A stretch of 54,690 nucleotides of DNA from a virus: IMG/VR virus record IMGVR_UViG_3300031759_000032, positions 1-54,690 of that record. One strand, given 5' to 3'. Below the pieces are notes generated by a model. The model worked only from the letters and a program-made list of their open reading frames with translations, searched no databases and was not told where the DNA came from. Position numbers and translations under genes: made by a program. This document shows, one piece after another, positions 1 to 8,450 of the stretch (positions are counted from its first letter, which is position 1; each line of letters opens with the position of its first letter).

Positions 1-1
1 C

Positions 2-907
2 ACAAACATACCTACCCCTGCTGGGTACACCCTTGAGCAGGATACTGGAGTAATCCATTTTGTTACACCCCCAGCCGCATCCGATTCTATAGTGGTCAGT
101 GGCATTCATTATCGTTATTTTACGGATGATGACATCACTATCTTTCTTAATACAGCCATTGTTGAGCATACTTTTAACCGCACAGACGTCTACGGCTCTC
201 AGATAACCGTAGCCACCATCCCTTCTGTAGAGGAGTACCCAATCGCGGTACTTGCTATCGTGGATGCCCTTTGGGCTTTGGCAACCGACGCGGCGTTTGA
301 TATTAACATTACCGCCCCAGACGGCGTAGTTATCCCACGCTCACAACGGTTCTCTCAGCTCAGCATGCACATTGAAAAGCGCATGGAGAACTACAAGATG
401 CTCTGCGCCCAGCTTAACGTGGGTCTTTATCGTATTGAAATTGGTACGCTTATCCGCACCTCGCGTACAACTAACAAGTACATCCCTATCTACATGGGTC
501 AAGAAGTTGATGACTCTCGCCAGCCAGAGCGCGTTTACATCAATAACAACCTCATGGGCCGCAATGCTCCCATTGCGTACTGCAACGTACAAGACATTGT
601 TCTATATCAAGGTGACTCATTCTATACAGAAATAGATTTCCCATTTGATATTACTGGACTCAACTTTAAAGCTCAGATTCGCACCTACCCTAACTCGCCA
701 TCTCTGTATGGAACCTTCACGATTACTGTACTCTCCACCAGCTCATCTGTCAGTACGATTAGCCTTACCCTTACCAATTCAGACACTGCGTACATGCCTG
801 TCCGTGCTTTCTGGGACCTGCAAGCGACATCAGCCACAGACTCAACTTACGAGCAAACTTACGTGCGTGGACAAGTATTTACTATCCAGCAGGTGACCCT
901 TGACTAG
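2..907 (+). CDS. Probable neck/head-tail connector protein, 5'-truncated by window edge
   Basis: The frame is open from base 2, so the true start lies upstream. The GTG at 92 is only the first start codon inside the window, and the 30 codons before it read like normal protein. The visible part is about 300 aa and falls into two pieces. The first is an alpha/beta region with a DALWALATDAAFD helix. The second is a beta-rich C-terminal region (from about residue 190 of the GTG-started form) that resembles the small beta-barrel domains of phage neck and fibre-attachment proteins. It overlaps the next gene by 8 nt. No motif fixes its function; a structural role is inferred from the fibre and tail genes downstream. 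Confidence 0.6.
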   Translation, partial: TNIPTPAGYTLEQDTGVIHFVTPPAASDSIVVSGIHYRYFTDDDITIFLNTAIVEHTFNRTDVYGSQITVATIPSVEEYPIAVLAIVDALWALATDAAFDINITAPDGVVIPRSQRFSQLSMHIEKRMENYKMLCAQLNVGLYRIEIGTLIRTSRTTNKYIPIYMGQEVDDSRQPERVYINNNLMGRNAPIAYCNVQDIVLYQGDSFYTEIDFPFDITGLNFKAQIRTYPNSPSLYGTFTITVLSTSSSVSTISLTLTNSDTAYMPVRAFWDLQATSATDSTYEQTYVRGQVFTIQQVTLD

Positions 908-2075
908 TTGTGGCTGTGGTTATAACGGAGGACCTGGCTGCACCTGCGTAGCCCAAACAATTACTATTATTCCTCCTGCGTCTATTCCTATTGTTATTGG
1001 AACTGGGCAAGGCGGAACTCGTGGCGTTCAAGGTATCCAAGGTGCACAGGGCGTACAAGGCACGCAAGGTGTGCAAGGCCCTAACGCGGCAATCTATTTT
1101 GGTTTAACCCCACCAGCTAACCCGCTTATCGGTGACCGTTGGATTGACTCTTCTTCTGGCTCTGAGTACACATGGGTATACGACGGAAATTCTTATGCGT
1201 GGGTAGAAGTATCCGCAAGCGGGTACGTAGGTACTCAAGGAACTCAAGGTACCCAAGGTACTCAAGGTACTCAAGGATTTGTTGGGGCACAAGGAATTCA
1301 GGGTACACAAGGTGCGCAGGGCCTACTTGGGTTGCAAGGATTTGTTGGTAATCAAGGAACAACTGGTGCACAGGGTACAACTGGTACTCAAGGTATTAAC
1401 GGATTACAAGGCGCCATTGGTAGCCAAGGACTTACGGGGGCACAAGGTACCAACGGAACTCAAGGTACACAGGGTTCAACAGGTTTACAGGGCGCTCAAG
1501 GTGTTCAAGGCCTTCAAGGTACTCAAGGGCTTGTTGGTACGCAGGGGACCCTTGGTATGCAAGGTGCGCAAGGTACTAATGGTGCACAGGGACTACAAGG
1601 AATTTCTATACAGGGTATTCAGGGTATTCAAGGAACAACAGGTAGTCAGGGCACAGCTGGTTCGCAGGGATTACAGGGAACGATTGGTAGCCAAGGAGCT
1701 CAAGGCACTAGTGGTCTTCAAGGTACAGCTGGTAGCCAAGGAACTACAGGTTTACAGGGCAGTCAAGGCGTTCAGGGCGTACAGGGAACTACTGGAACCC
1801 AAGGTTTAACTGGGCTACAAGGATTCATCGGAACCCAAGGAGCAACGGGAACTCAAGGTTTCACAGGCTCTCAAGGAACTATCGGAACAACTGGCTCGAA
1901 TGGTTCGCAAGGAACACAAGGTATTCAAGGTATTCAAGGTATTCAAGGTATTCAATCAACCCAAGGAACAACTGGACTTCAAGGTCTGCAAGGACCTCAG
2001 GGCGTACAAGGACTACTTAACACGGTAATCTATGATTCTGACCAAGGCGTTATTTCACAACAGATGTTCAGTTAA
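900..2075 (+). CDS. Collagen-like tail fibre/appendage protein (Gly-X-Gln repeats)
   Basis: 391 aa from a TTG start. An in-frame TGA at 894 excludes any earlier start. A Cys-rich N-terminus (CGCGYNGGPGCTC) is followed by a short Gly-X-Y run and then a globular insert at about residues 60-108 (PPANPLIGDRWIDSSSG, a motif common in phage fibres). An almost unbroken Gly-X-Y array follows, in which Y is mostly Gln (GTQ, GIQ, GAQ) rather than proline, to about residue 378. Phage collagen repeats form trimeric stalks; here a host-contact appendage is likely. The coding DNA is itself repetitive. The N-terminal cysteines could cross-link trimers or bind metal (inference). Confidence 0.85.
   Translation: MTSCGCGYNGGPGCTCVAQTITIIPPASIPIVIGTGQGGTRGVQGIQGAQGVQGTQGVQGPNAAIYFGLTPPANPLIGDRWIDSSSGSEYTWVYDGNSYAWVEVSASGYVGTQGTQGTQGTQGTQGFVGAQGIQGTQGAQGLLGLQGFVGNQGTTGAQGTTGTQGINGLQGAIGSQGLTGAQGTNGTQGTQGSTGLQGAQGVQGLQGTQGLVGTQGTLGMQGAQGTNGAQGLQGISIQGIQGIQGTTGSQGTAGSQGLQGTIGSQGAQGTSGLQGTAGSQGTTGLQGSQGVQGVQGTTGTQGLTGLQGFIGTQGATGTQGFTGSQGTIGTTGSNGSQGTQGIQGIQGIQGIQSTQGTTGLQGLQGPQGVQGLLNTVIYDSDQGVISQQMFS
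1920..1955 (+). repeat. Perfect 9-bp tandem repeat inside collagen-like gene
   Basis: Four exact copies of GGTATTCAA encode (Gly-Ile-Gln)x4. It is the cleanest tandem repeat in the gene. Slippage in whole 9-bp units would change stalk length without breaking the frame. Confidence 0.9.
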
Positions 2076-2084
2076 GGAGAACAC

Positions 2085-2435
2085 ATGGCAACTTATAGCA
2101 AAGTAGCGTTATCAGCCGCAACCACAGGCGTTCCAATCGCCGTTGTCGCTACCGCCTCAACTGGTACGACTATCCACGCAACAGGCACATCAGCCATTGA
2201 CGAAGTGTGGCTCTATGCCACCAATACCGATTCAGCGGCTCGCACACTTACTATTCAATTTGGTGGAACTGCAACACTCAACCAGATTCAACAGGTAATC
2301 CCTGCTAACTCAGGTCTAACTCTTGTAATTCCTGGGCTAATCCTTGCCCCATCAGGCTCGGCATTAACTGTTTATGCTTACGCCTCAGTAGCAAGCGTTG
2401 TAAACATCTCAGGCTATGTAAACCGAGTCGCATAA
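2085..2435 (+). CDS. Small beta-rich appendage protein
   Basis: 116 aa, with a good Shine-Dalgarno (AAGGAG 6-8 nt before ATG 2085). The sequence alternates hydrophobic and Thr/Ser residues and has few charges, as in a single beta-sandwich (motifs DEVWLYATNTDSAARTLTI and IPANSGLTLVIPG). Similar short beta proteins accompany fibres in many actinophages, and the 94-aa protein at 10874 has the same character. It shares one base (TAATG) with the next gene, so translation is probably coupled. Fibre-cap or trimerisation partner is an inference. Confidence 0.7.
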   Translation: MATYSKVALSAATTGVPIAVVATASTGTTIHATGTSAIDEVWLYATNTDSAARTLTIQFGGTATLNQIQQVIPANSGLTLVIPGLILAPSGSALTVYAYASVASVVNISGYVNRVA

Positions 2436-3394
2436 TGGCAGAGAGATTTAAGCGCGGAGAAGTTGGCTCACAGGTCAATTCGTGGATGCCATCTACTAAC
2501 ACAGTTACACCAAGCGGATTCACTTCCTCAATTGCGCCTTATGGACTTCAGCTTCAACAAACAGTATTGACAAGCGGAACTTTAGGTGGAACTGCAACAG
2601 GTTCATCACTTCTAAACCCATCTGCAACTGTTCCAATCCCTGCTGGTATCACATTTGTCTATGTAATCGCAGTTGGTGGCGGTGGTGGCGGAGGCGGTTC
2701 GGGTTTTGGTGGCGGAGGTGGCGGAGGTGGTATTTCTTGGGGTTGGACTTTAGCAACTTCATCTTGTGTAGTCGGTGCTGGAGGAAATAACTCGTCAGGT
2801 GGTTACACCCGTTATGGAAACATTATTGCTGGCGGTGGCAGCGGTGGTTACAACGTTTACGGCGCACTTGGCGGTGGAGGTTTTGGCGGTGGCAGCGGTG
2901 GTAACGGGGCTACTAATTATTGGGGAATACCAAGTGGCAATGGCGGGGCTTCTGGAAGCACACCCGTAAATGGAAACACAGGTTCTGGCGCAGGTGGTGG
3001 CGGCGGTAGCACTACCAATGGCAGCGTTGCAGGAAATGGTGGTAATGGCATCTCAGGTGGTGGCGGTGGATACAGCAATATTGCTGGGTCAAGCACAAAT
3101 ACTGGGGGCAATGGCGGTAATGGTTTAACGGGCGGCGGCGGAGGTTTTGCAGGAAGCACATCTGGCACTCGTAATGGCGGTGCTGGCGGCAACGGAATAA
3201 ACATCCTTACAGGTGCTATTACCACTGGTGGCGCACAAAACACTGGCAACGGTGGTGGCGGCGGTGGCGTTGCAGGTAACGGTGGAAGTGCATCTTCAAC
3301 GATTGGTGGGGCTGGTGGGCTTGGCGGCGGAGGCGGCGGTGCTGGCACTATTGGTACCGCTGGTGGCAACGGAATCCTCTACCTTTACTACTAG
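2435..3394 (+). CDS. Polyglycine adhesin-like tail tip protein
   Basis: 319 aa. The N-terminus (about 1-80) contains APYGLQLQQT, then IPAGITFVYVIAVGGGGGG. Residues 85-310 are dominated by GGGG, GNGG and GGSGG runs, and the protein ends with a hydrophobic NGILYLYY. This is the plan of the glycine-rich tail fibre family; some members (T2/S16 gp38-like adhesins) fold as polyglycine-II bundles whose loops contact receptors. The C-terminal aromatic tail recurs in the next gene, so the two are paralogues. Long proline-rich ORFs on the opposite strand are artefacts of the GGN codons. Confidence 0.8.
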   Translation: MAERFKRGEVGSQVNSWMPSTNTVTPSGFTSSIAPYGLQLQQTVLTSGTLGGTATGSSLLNPSATVPIPAGITFVYVIAVGGGGGGGGSGFGGGGGGGGISWGWTLATSSCVVGAGGNNSSGGYTRYGNIIAGGGSGGYNVYGALGGGGFGGGSGGNGATNYWGIPSGNGGASGSTPVNGNTGSGAGGGGGSTTNGSVAGNGGNGISGGGGGYSNIAGSSTNTGGNGGNGLTGGGGGFAGSTSGTRNGGAGGNGINILTGAITTGGAQNTGNGGGGGGVAGNGGSASSTIGGAGGLGGGGGGAGTIGTAGGNGILYLYY

Positions 3395-3402
3395 GAGATA
3401 AA

Positions 3403-4233
3403 ATGACAACAACTATCTATAACAACTCATCATTTAGCGATTCTCCTTATGGGCTAAAACTTCAACAAACCTTTACTACAAGCGGTTCCGTAACAATCCC
3501 GTCAAACATCTTGCGTGTTTACGCAGTTGTTATTGGTGGAGGCGGAGCTGGTTCTACTCAAACTACTGGTGGTGGCGGTGGCGGTGGAGCAGGTGGGTAT
3601 TCTGCTGGTTGGACTTTTATTTCTAACACAGTCACAGTCGGTGCAGGCGGTACTGGAACATCAACTGCTGCTGCGGGTGCTAACGGCAATTCTTCACTTT
3701 ATGGAATGGTTTTTGCAGGTGGTGGTTCAGGTGGATTGAGCTCAACAGTTGGTGGCGCTGGCGCAGGAGCAACAACTTCTACAGGTTCAACTTCAACAGT
3801 TTCTTACACAGGCGCTCCAACGGCTGCTGCTAACACAGTTGGTTATGGTGCAGGTGGCGGCGTAGGTGCTATTGGTGGTGCTGGTATTTCATCAGGTGGC
3901 GGTGCGGGTGTTGCAACGGCAACTGGCACACAAACTGCCTATGCTGGTGGTCGCGGACTTATCGCTGGTGGTGGCGGTGCTGCTGGAACTTCAGGTGTTG
4001 GAACAGGTGGAGCAGGCGGCACTGGCGATTTTTTTGCAGGTGGAACTGGTTCATCAGGAACAGGTACATCTTTTGGTGGCGGTGGTGGCGGTGCTGGGTA
4101 TACTGGTGCAGGTTCTAACGCTTCAGGCAACAGCGGTGGTAACGGAGGTTCTGGTGGGGGTGGCGGCGGAGCTGGTTCTACACTTGGAACTGCTGGCAGT
4201 GGCGGCAATGGCGTTGTTTATCTTTACTACTAA
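3403..4233 (+). CDS. Second polyglycine adhesin-like protein, paralogue of preceding gene
   Basis: 276 aa; ATG 3403 follows an AGGAG-type RBS (TAGGAGATAAA). It shares with its neighbour the N-terminal SPYGLKLQQT, a strand leading into VIGGGGAG, the glycine-rich body and an NGVVYLYY end. It lacks the longer N-terminal extension of the first copy. Divergence is greatest in the Gly-rich middle, where receptor contacts would lie. Duplicate adhesins could broaden host range or form a heteromeric tip (inference). Confidence 0.8.
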   Translation: MTTTIYNNSSFSDSPYGLKLQQTFTTSGSVTIPSNILRVYAVVIGGGGAGSTQTTGGGGGGGAGGYSAGWTFISNTVTVGAGGTGTSTAAAGANGNSSLYGMVFAGGGSGGLSSTVGGAGAGATTSTGSTSTVSYTGAPTAAANTVGYGAGGGVGAIGGAGISSGGGAGVATATGTQTAYAGGRGLIAGGGGAAGTSGVGTGGAGGTGDFFAGGTGSSGTGTSFGGGGGGAGYTGAGSNASGNSGGNGGSGGGGGGAGSTLGTAGSGGNGVVYLYY

Positions 4234-4242
4234 GGAGCAATA

Positions 4243-4395
4243 ATGAATTACAGATACGAATATCTTTCAACCTGTTGTAATACTGGCTACATCGAAACAC
4301 GCAATGTGAATGACCCACAGGTTAATACTGTATGCGTTCAATGTGGGCAGGGTGGGTACGAGCTAGTCAATCAAACTCTTATTTCAGGAGAATAA
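4243..4395 (+). CDS. Small Cys-containing protein (zinc-ribbon-like)
   Basis: 50 aa, preceded by AAGGAGCAATA and ATG 4243. Four cysteines occur as CC at residues 11-12 and a CVQCG pair near residues 31-34, which could make a minimal zinc ribbon. Its stop codon abuts the next ATG (TAAATG). Function unknown; its place among fibre genes suggests an assembly or tip role. Confidence 0.6.
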   Translation: MNYRYEYLSTCCNTGYIETRNVNDPQVNTVCVQCGQGGYELVNQTLISGE

Positions 4396-4515
4396 ATGTC
4401 ACAGTTAATGTATTACGACACAGTTTCAGGGCAGTGGTTGCCTGTCGTAGTTGGGGCGCAAGGATTAACACAAGAAGAGATTAATGCTCTTATAGGAGAT
4501 ACAAGTGGCTATTGA
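4396..4515 (+). CDS. Very small fibre-associated protein
   Basis: 39 aa from ATG 4396, with GGAG (ATTTCAGGAGAATAA) as RBS. It begins MSQLMYYDTVSGQWLPVVVG, a short WLP-type beta motif like those found at the N-terminus of phage fibre proteins, and overlaps the next gene by 11 nt. It could be a detached N-terminal anchor for the following collagen-like fibre (inference). Confidence 0.5.
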   Translation: MSQLMYYDTVSGQWLPVVVGAQGLTQEEINALIGDTSGY

Positions 4516-6691
4516 TTTCCCCGCATATCCTTCCCTTAATCAAATATATACTTTTGGTTCCCGCACGTGGAAGTGGACAGGTCAAGGTTGGCAGGCTGTC
4601 TCTACAACATATGGACCTCAAGGCGTTCAAGGTTTACAGGGTCTTCAAGGTGGCGGTTTCAATCAAGCTCAAGGTTTACAAGGATTTTCTGGAGCGCAGG
4701 GCGCTCAAGGTGTTCAAGGCCTTCAAGGGACGCAAGGTTTACAAGGAGCACAAGCCGCTCAAGGAACTCAGGGTTTACAAGGCCTTCAAGGTATTCAGGG
4801 TTTAACAGGCTCACAGGGAGCGACAGCTGCTCAGGGATTAAGTGGTACTCAAGGTACTGCTGGTACTGCGGGCTCTACTGGCGCGCAAGGAACCCAGGGC
4901 GTACAAGGAACTTTAGGTTCTCAAGGATATTTAGGTAACACAGGCGCTCAGGGAGCGCAGGGCACTCAAGGCCTTCAAGGTACGCAGGGTGTAGGCGGAG
5001 CCCAAGGCTATCTTGGTAATGCTGGAGCTCAAGGTGCTCAAGGCGCTCAAGGTACACAAGGATTACAAGGAGCGCAAGGTACTGCTGGTGCGCAAGGTTA
5101 TCTTGGTAACGCGGGTGCTCAAGGAGCGCAAGGCGCACAAGGAACTCAAGGTATTCAAGGCTCATTAGGTGTACAAGGAACTATTGGAACTTTAGGCTCT
5201 CAAGGAGTTCAGGGGTCTCAAGGGCTTGCAGGTTCACAAGGTACCCAAGGAACTCAGGGATTACAAGGAGCTCAAGGTTTCTTAGGTAATACTGGCTCCC
5301 AAGGTGCTCAAGGAACGCAGGGTGCTCAAGGTATTCAAGGCACTTTGGGACTTCAAGGATTTACAGGAACTCAAGGAACTACTGGTTCAACAGGTTCTAA
5401 TGGTGCTCAAGGCACTGCTGGAACTAACGGAACTAATGGTTCTCAGGGAACTACTGGAGCTACTGGCTCACAAGGTACTAATGGCTCTAACGGCTCTCAA
5501 GGCACACAAGGCTTGCAGGGAACGCAAGGTCTTCAAGGTCTTCAAGGCGCACAAGGAATTCAAGGCGCACAAGGAATTCAAGGCAGTTTTGGAACTAGCC
5601 CAGTAGTTTATCCCGCCGCCACCACTTCAGTTGGATTTACACTTCAAGGATTGGCTTCTCAAACCGCTGATTTGCAAGAGTGGAAAAACTCTGTCGGAAC
5701 TGTTATCGCCTCTGTTGATGCTAACGGAAACCATAACTTCCCTAATATGGGGTTTGCGGGCAAAAACGCCATCATCAACGGCGGTATGGACATTTGGCAG
5801 CGTGGTACTTCAACCACCTCTGGCGGATACCAAACGGCAGACCGATGGAATAACTCGGTATCTGGAACCACAACAATTTCTCAAGAAACAACAGATTTGC
5901 CTAATGGATTTCAATACGGAATCAAGTTTGTTACTGCGGCATCTTCTTCTTTTGCTCAGTTCAAAACTTACCTAGAGCGCACTTCTGTAATTCCGCTAAG
6001 AAATCAAGTTGTAACCATATCTGGTTATCTAAAGATTACTGGCGGTTTTTCTGGTAATTGGGTTGGTCAGATTTATTACAGCAATACGACTGATACGGCT
6101 ACATCTGTAACAACTCAAGTTGGCTCCAATGTAACTATTGGAACATCAGCAACATCAGCTTGGACAAGATTTAGTTTTCAATCCACTATCCCATCTGATG
6201 CCGTAGGACTTGGCGTTTTGTTTGTCCCCGACACGTTGCAAGCATCTGGTGTTACAGTTCGTACGACTGGTATTCAACTAGAACTTGGCTCTACTGCTAC
6301 CACCTTCTCTCGCGCTGGTGGAAGTATCGGGGGAGAGTTGGGGCTGTGTCAGAGGTATTACTACAGAAGTAGCTCTACAGGAGCCAACCCTGGCGAACAA
6401 ACTAGACTAGGTGAAGCTATTGCCTACTCAACTACCCAGGGTTTAGGCTTTATTAAATTCCCCGTAACAATGAGAATTATTCCTACCGCTTTAGATTTTG
6501 CTTCTCTTGTTGTTTATCAAGGAACTACAGGGCAACCATCTTTAACCAGTGTATCAATTAACACCGATTGGCAAAATCAAAATATGGGAGCAATTAACTT
6601 TGTCTCTAGCGGGCTAACAACTACAACCTCTTATTTCTTAGGTGTTACTCCTTCGGTTAGCGCATATGCTGGATTTAGTGCGGAACTATAA
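4505..6691 (+). CDS. Large collagen-like tail fibre with C-terminal receptor-binding-type domain
   Basis: 728 aa; GTG 4505 follows ATAGGAGATACAA. The N-terminal 36 residues carry an aromatic WKWTGQGWQ motif typical of fibre anchors. Gly-X-Y repeats, again Gln-rich, run from about residue 37 to 360. They include a higher-order unit beginning GYLGN or GFLGN repeated about four times (around 139-290). The C-terminal half starts with a LASQTADLQEWKNS helix, then NAIINGGMDIWQRGTS, a hallmark of fibre C-terminal domains in many phages and prophages, followed by a beta-rich carbohydrate-binding-like fold. This is the best candidate for the main receptor-binding fibre. Confidence 0.85.
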   Translation: MAIDFPAYPSLNQIYTFGSRTWKWTGQGWQAVSTTYGPQGVQGLQGLQGGGFNQAQGLQGFSGAQGAQGVQGLQGTQGLQGAQAAQGTQGLQGLQGIQGLTGSQGATAAQGLSGTQGTAGTAGSTGAQGTQGVQGTLGSQGYLGNTGAQGAQGTQGLQGTQGVGGAQGYLGNAGAQGAQGAQGTQGLQGAQGTAGAQGYLGNAGAQGAQGAQGTQGIQGSLGVQGTIGTLGSQGVQGSQGLAGSQGTQGTQGLQGAQGFLGNTGSQGAQGTQGAQGIQGTLGLQGFTGTQGTTGSTGSNGAQGTAGTNGTNGSQGTTGATGSQGTNGSNGSQGTQGLQGTQGLQGLQGAQGIQGAQGIQGSFGTSPVVYPAATTSVGFTLQGLASQTADLQEWKNSVGTVIASVDANGNHNFPNMGFAGKNAIINGGMDIWQRGTSTTSGGYQTADRWNNSVSGTTTISQETTDLPNGFQYGIKFVTAASSSFAQFKTYLERTSVIPLRNQVVTISGYLKITGGFSGNWVGQIYYSNTTDTATSVTTQVGSNVTIGTSATSAWTRFSFQSTIPSDAVGLGVLFVPDTLQASGVTVRTTGIQLELGSTATTFSRAGGSIGGELGLCQRYYYRSSSTGANPGEQTRLGEAIAYSTTQGLGFIKFPVTMRIIPTALDFASLVVYQGTTGQPSLTSVSINTDWQNQNMGAINFVSSGLTTTTSYFLGVTPSVSAYAGFSAEL

Positions 6692-6692
6692 A

Positions 6693-6863
6693 ATGATTAT
6701 CACCTACCCGATTATTGTCGATACCAACGGAAACCTAATCAAAATGGTTTTATTAGACCATGAAAACGGTTCTTTTACTTCAATGACTAAAACAGATTAC
6801 GATGCACAACAGGCATCTAGCACACTCCCATCCGAGTCTTCTATCCCACAGGCAGGTAACTAA
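6693..6863 (+). CDS. Small hypothetical protein downstream of fibre
   Basis: 56 aa (MIITYPIIVDTNGNLIKMV...). ATG 6693 lies one base after the fibre stop and is preferred to the internal ATG at 6642, which would be buried in the fibre gene. It shares one base with the following ATG. A strand-turn-strand start plus a polar C-terminus is all that can be said; a fibre chaperone or cap is possible from position. Confidence 0.55.
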   Translation: MIITYPIIVDTNGNLIKMVLLDHENGSFTSMTKTDYDAQQASSTLPSESSIPQAGN

Positions 6864-7000
6864 TGAGCAGAGCGCAGAGTCGGTCGCAAGGGTTGAGCAG
6901 AATACAGGCAGAGGCTACGGCTCAGGCTAATTTCACGGCGCAGTTGGCGGCTACTAATGCGAAGTTAGAGGCATTGGGGCTGACGGCCCAGACACATTGA
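6863..7000 (+). CDS. Short ORF, apparently frameshifted N-terminal part of a small protein
   Basis: 45 aa (MSRAQSRSQGLSRIQAEATA...), starting in the TAATG overlap. The frame closes at TGA 6998, but the -1 frame then reads DGPDTLTLVVTNVGSTAQSV..., a convincing beta-rich ending, to TAA at 7077. The switch would sit at a run of four G at 6976-6979 (TTGGGGC). Either a programmed -1 slip or a real or sequencing indel joins the two. The predicted joined product is about 71 aa. Confidence 0.45.
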   Translation: MSRAQSRSQGLSRIQAEATAQANFTAQLAATNAKLEALGLTAQTH

Positions 7001-7077
7001 CACTCGTAGTAACCAACGTAGGTTCTACGGCTCAATCAGTTCTTGGTCGTATCTCTTGGACAGAAGCTCAAGCCTAA
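6958..7077 (+). other. Continuation of the preceding ORF in the -1 frame
   Basis: This open stretch starts after a TAA at 6955 and has no ATG. Its protein (TLTLVVTNVGSTAQSVLGRI, ending SWTEAQA) has the strand pattern of the neighbouring beta proteins, so it is very probably translated only through a frameshift from the 6863 ORF, or it is a relic. Confidence 0.4.
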
Positions 7078-7092
7078 GCTAGACTATCTCCT

Positions 7093-7869
7093 ATGGAAAA
7101 TTCCGTAGGAAATACATTTGAGATGTATGAGCGCGTTCTATCAATAAAGAATGCGCTCAAACTCAAAACCCCACTTGATGTAAAGTTTACCCGCCTCGGT
7201 AGTGCACATGATGGCGGGTATATCCTTGTTGATGACGTAAATGGCGCAGACCACGTAATATCTTTAGGCGTTGAGGGCAACGTTGATTTTGAAAAAGATA
7301 TTATGGAAAAAGCCTGCCATATCTATATGTACGATAATTCTATTGATGGGCTTCCAGAGCCAGTAAAGCGCTCCACATTCTTTAAGAGAACGATGGGAAG
7401 CATACAAAACGGCCACGCCTCCTTAGGCAGTTGTATTCAAGACGGCTGGGTTGGTGATGACGAAGACGACGACTTTGCTGGGTTTGCTGGCGGTGACGAC
7501 TACATTCTAAAGATGGATGTAGAGGGCGCCGAATACGATTTACTTGGGGAAGCCTCTCGGGACACCCTTACATATTTTAGACAGATTACGGTGGAGTTCC
7601 ACGACACTGACCGCATTGAAGATGAAGACTTCTATAAGAAAATGCTTCATGCGTTAACCCATCTACGCGAAACGCATACCCCCGTATTTGTTCACGCCAA
7701 TAACAATATACCGTTAACTATAAAAGGAAACTCGCCCTTTCCTCAAGTGTTTGAGGCAACTTTTCTACGCAATGATAGCTATAAGTTTGCGGAAGAGACT
7801 GATTTGTTTGAAGGTTTAGTTACAAGAAACGATTTGCCTAAGCCAGAGATTGGGCTTACTTTTCCTTAA
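7093..7869 (+). CDS. FkbM-family SAM-dependent methyltransferase
   Basis: 258 aa. The SAM-binding motif I region is ISLGVEGNVDFE (about 56-67), and the family signature KMDVEGAEYDLL lies at about 140-151, where the DVEG-x-E loop contacts the acceptor or metal site. FkbM enzymes O-methylate sugars and small molecules, so modification of a virion or cell-surface glycan is plausible. An acidic insert (DDEDDDFAGFAGGDD) sits just before the signature. A -10-like TAGACT ends 7 nt before the ATG with no Shine-Dalgarno, suggesting a leaderless mRNA. The gene converges on the minus-strand TPR gene with a 4-bp overlap. Confidence 0.8.
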   Translation: MENSVGNTFEMYERVLSIKNALKLKTPLDVKFTRLGSAHDGGYILVDDVNGADHVISLGVEGNVDFEKDIMEKACHIYMYDNSIDGLPEPVKRSTFFKRTMGSIQNGHASLGSCIQDGWVGDDEDDDFAGFAGGDDYILKMDVEGAEYDLLGEASRDTLTYFRQITVEFHDTDRIEDEDFYKKMLHALTHLRETHTPVFVHANNNIPLTIKGNSPFPQVFEATFLRNDSYKFAEETDLFEGLVTRNDLPKPEIGLTFP

Positions 7870-8450
7870 TCTGTAAATTCCCAAACCATACCTAGTGAAC
7901 GCATGTTGGCCTCTACTGCTTGTTTATAGATAGGGGCCAATTCTTGTTTGCGCAGTTCAGTGAATAGTCGTGCGCTTTCATCTTTTTGCCCAAACCACCA
8001 AGAGCTTACCGCCATCTCAAATTCAAGACAGTAAGACCCAAAGTACCCAACATCTGCTGGCAGGGGCTGTAGCCCATAATGATTTGCGGCGGCTAGTCCT
8101 ATCTTTGCCCAGGTATAACACTCCTGCCAAGACTTCTTATATTCAAGAGATTGGGACAGCAGGAAGTACCCTTCTGGTCTATTTGGCATATAAGCAACCG
8201 CTTGAAACAGACAAGTACCCACCGTGTGGTCTCTATTACCCAGCTCCCCAAAGCATCGGGCTAACTTCAAAAGCGATGTGTACACTGTGAGGGACCCGTC
8301 AACATCTGCCCCGTACTCAGCGGCGCGCATATAAAAAGATACAGCGGAGGCGTATTGCTCTAGCTCTTCATACTCACGGGCTACTGCAAAGTTTATATCT
8401 GGATTAAATGGGTCTTCAGATAACTTTACTATCAGCTCTTCAATTTGCAT
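7866..8450 (-). CDS. TPR-like helical repeat protein
   Basis: 194 aa. Paired amphipathic helices with TPR-type spacing (NFAVAREYEELEQYASAVSFYMRAAEYGA, then LKLARCFGELGNRDHTVGTCLFQA and PEGYFLLSQSLEYKKSWQECYTWAKIGL) indicate two to three tetratricopeptide repeats. In phages such proteins often neighbour glycosyltransferases or glycan-binding propellers. Here it overlaps the beta-propeller gene by 11 nt, so the two are co-translated. Protein-protein scaffold role inferred. Confidence 0.65.
   Translation of the reverse strand: MQIEELIVKLSEDPFNPDINFAVAREYEELEQYASAVSFYMRAAEYGADVDGSLTVYTSLLKLARCFGELGNRDHTVGTCLFQAVAYMPNRPEGYFLLSQSLEYKKSWQECYTWAKIGLAAANHYGLQPLPADVGYFGSYCLEFEMAVSSWWFGQKDESARLFTELRKQELAPIYKQAVEANMRSLGMVWEFTD

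Noticed and set aside
2917-4208. Long proline-rich ORFs on the minus strand opposite the two polyglycine genes
   Set aside because: They are the reverse complement of GGN glycine codons, lack ribosome sites and have no complexity of their own.
1220-5590. Regularly spaced short repeats that could suggest a CRISPR array
   Set aside because: Unit is 9 bp in coding phase for Gly-X-Gln; there are no unique spacers of constant length.
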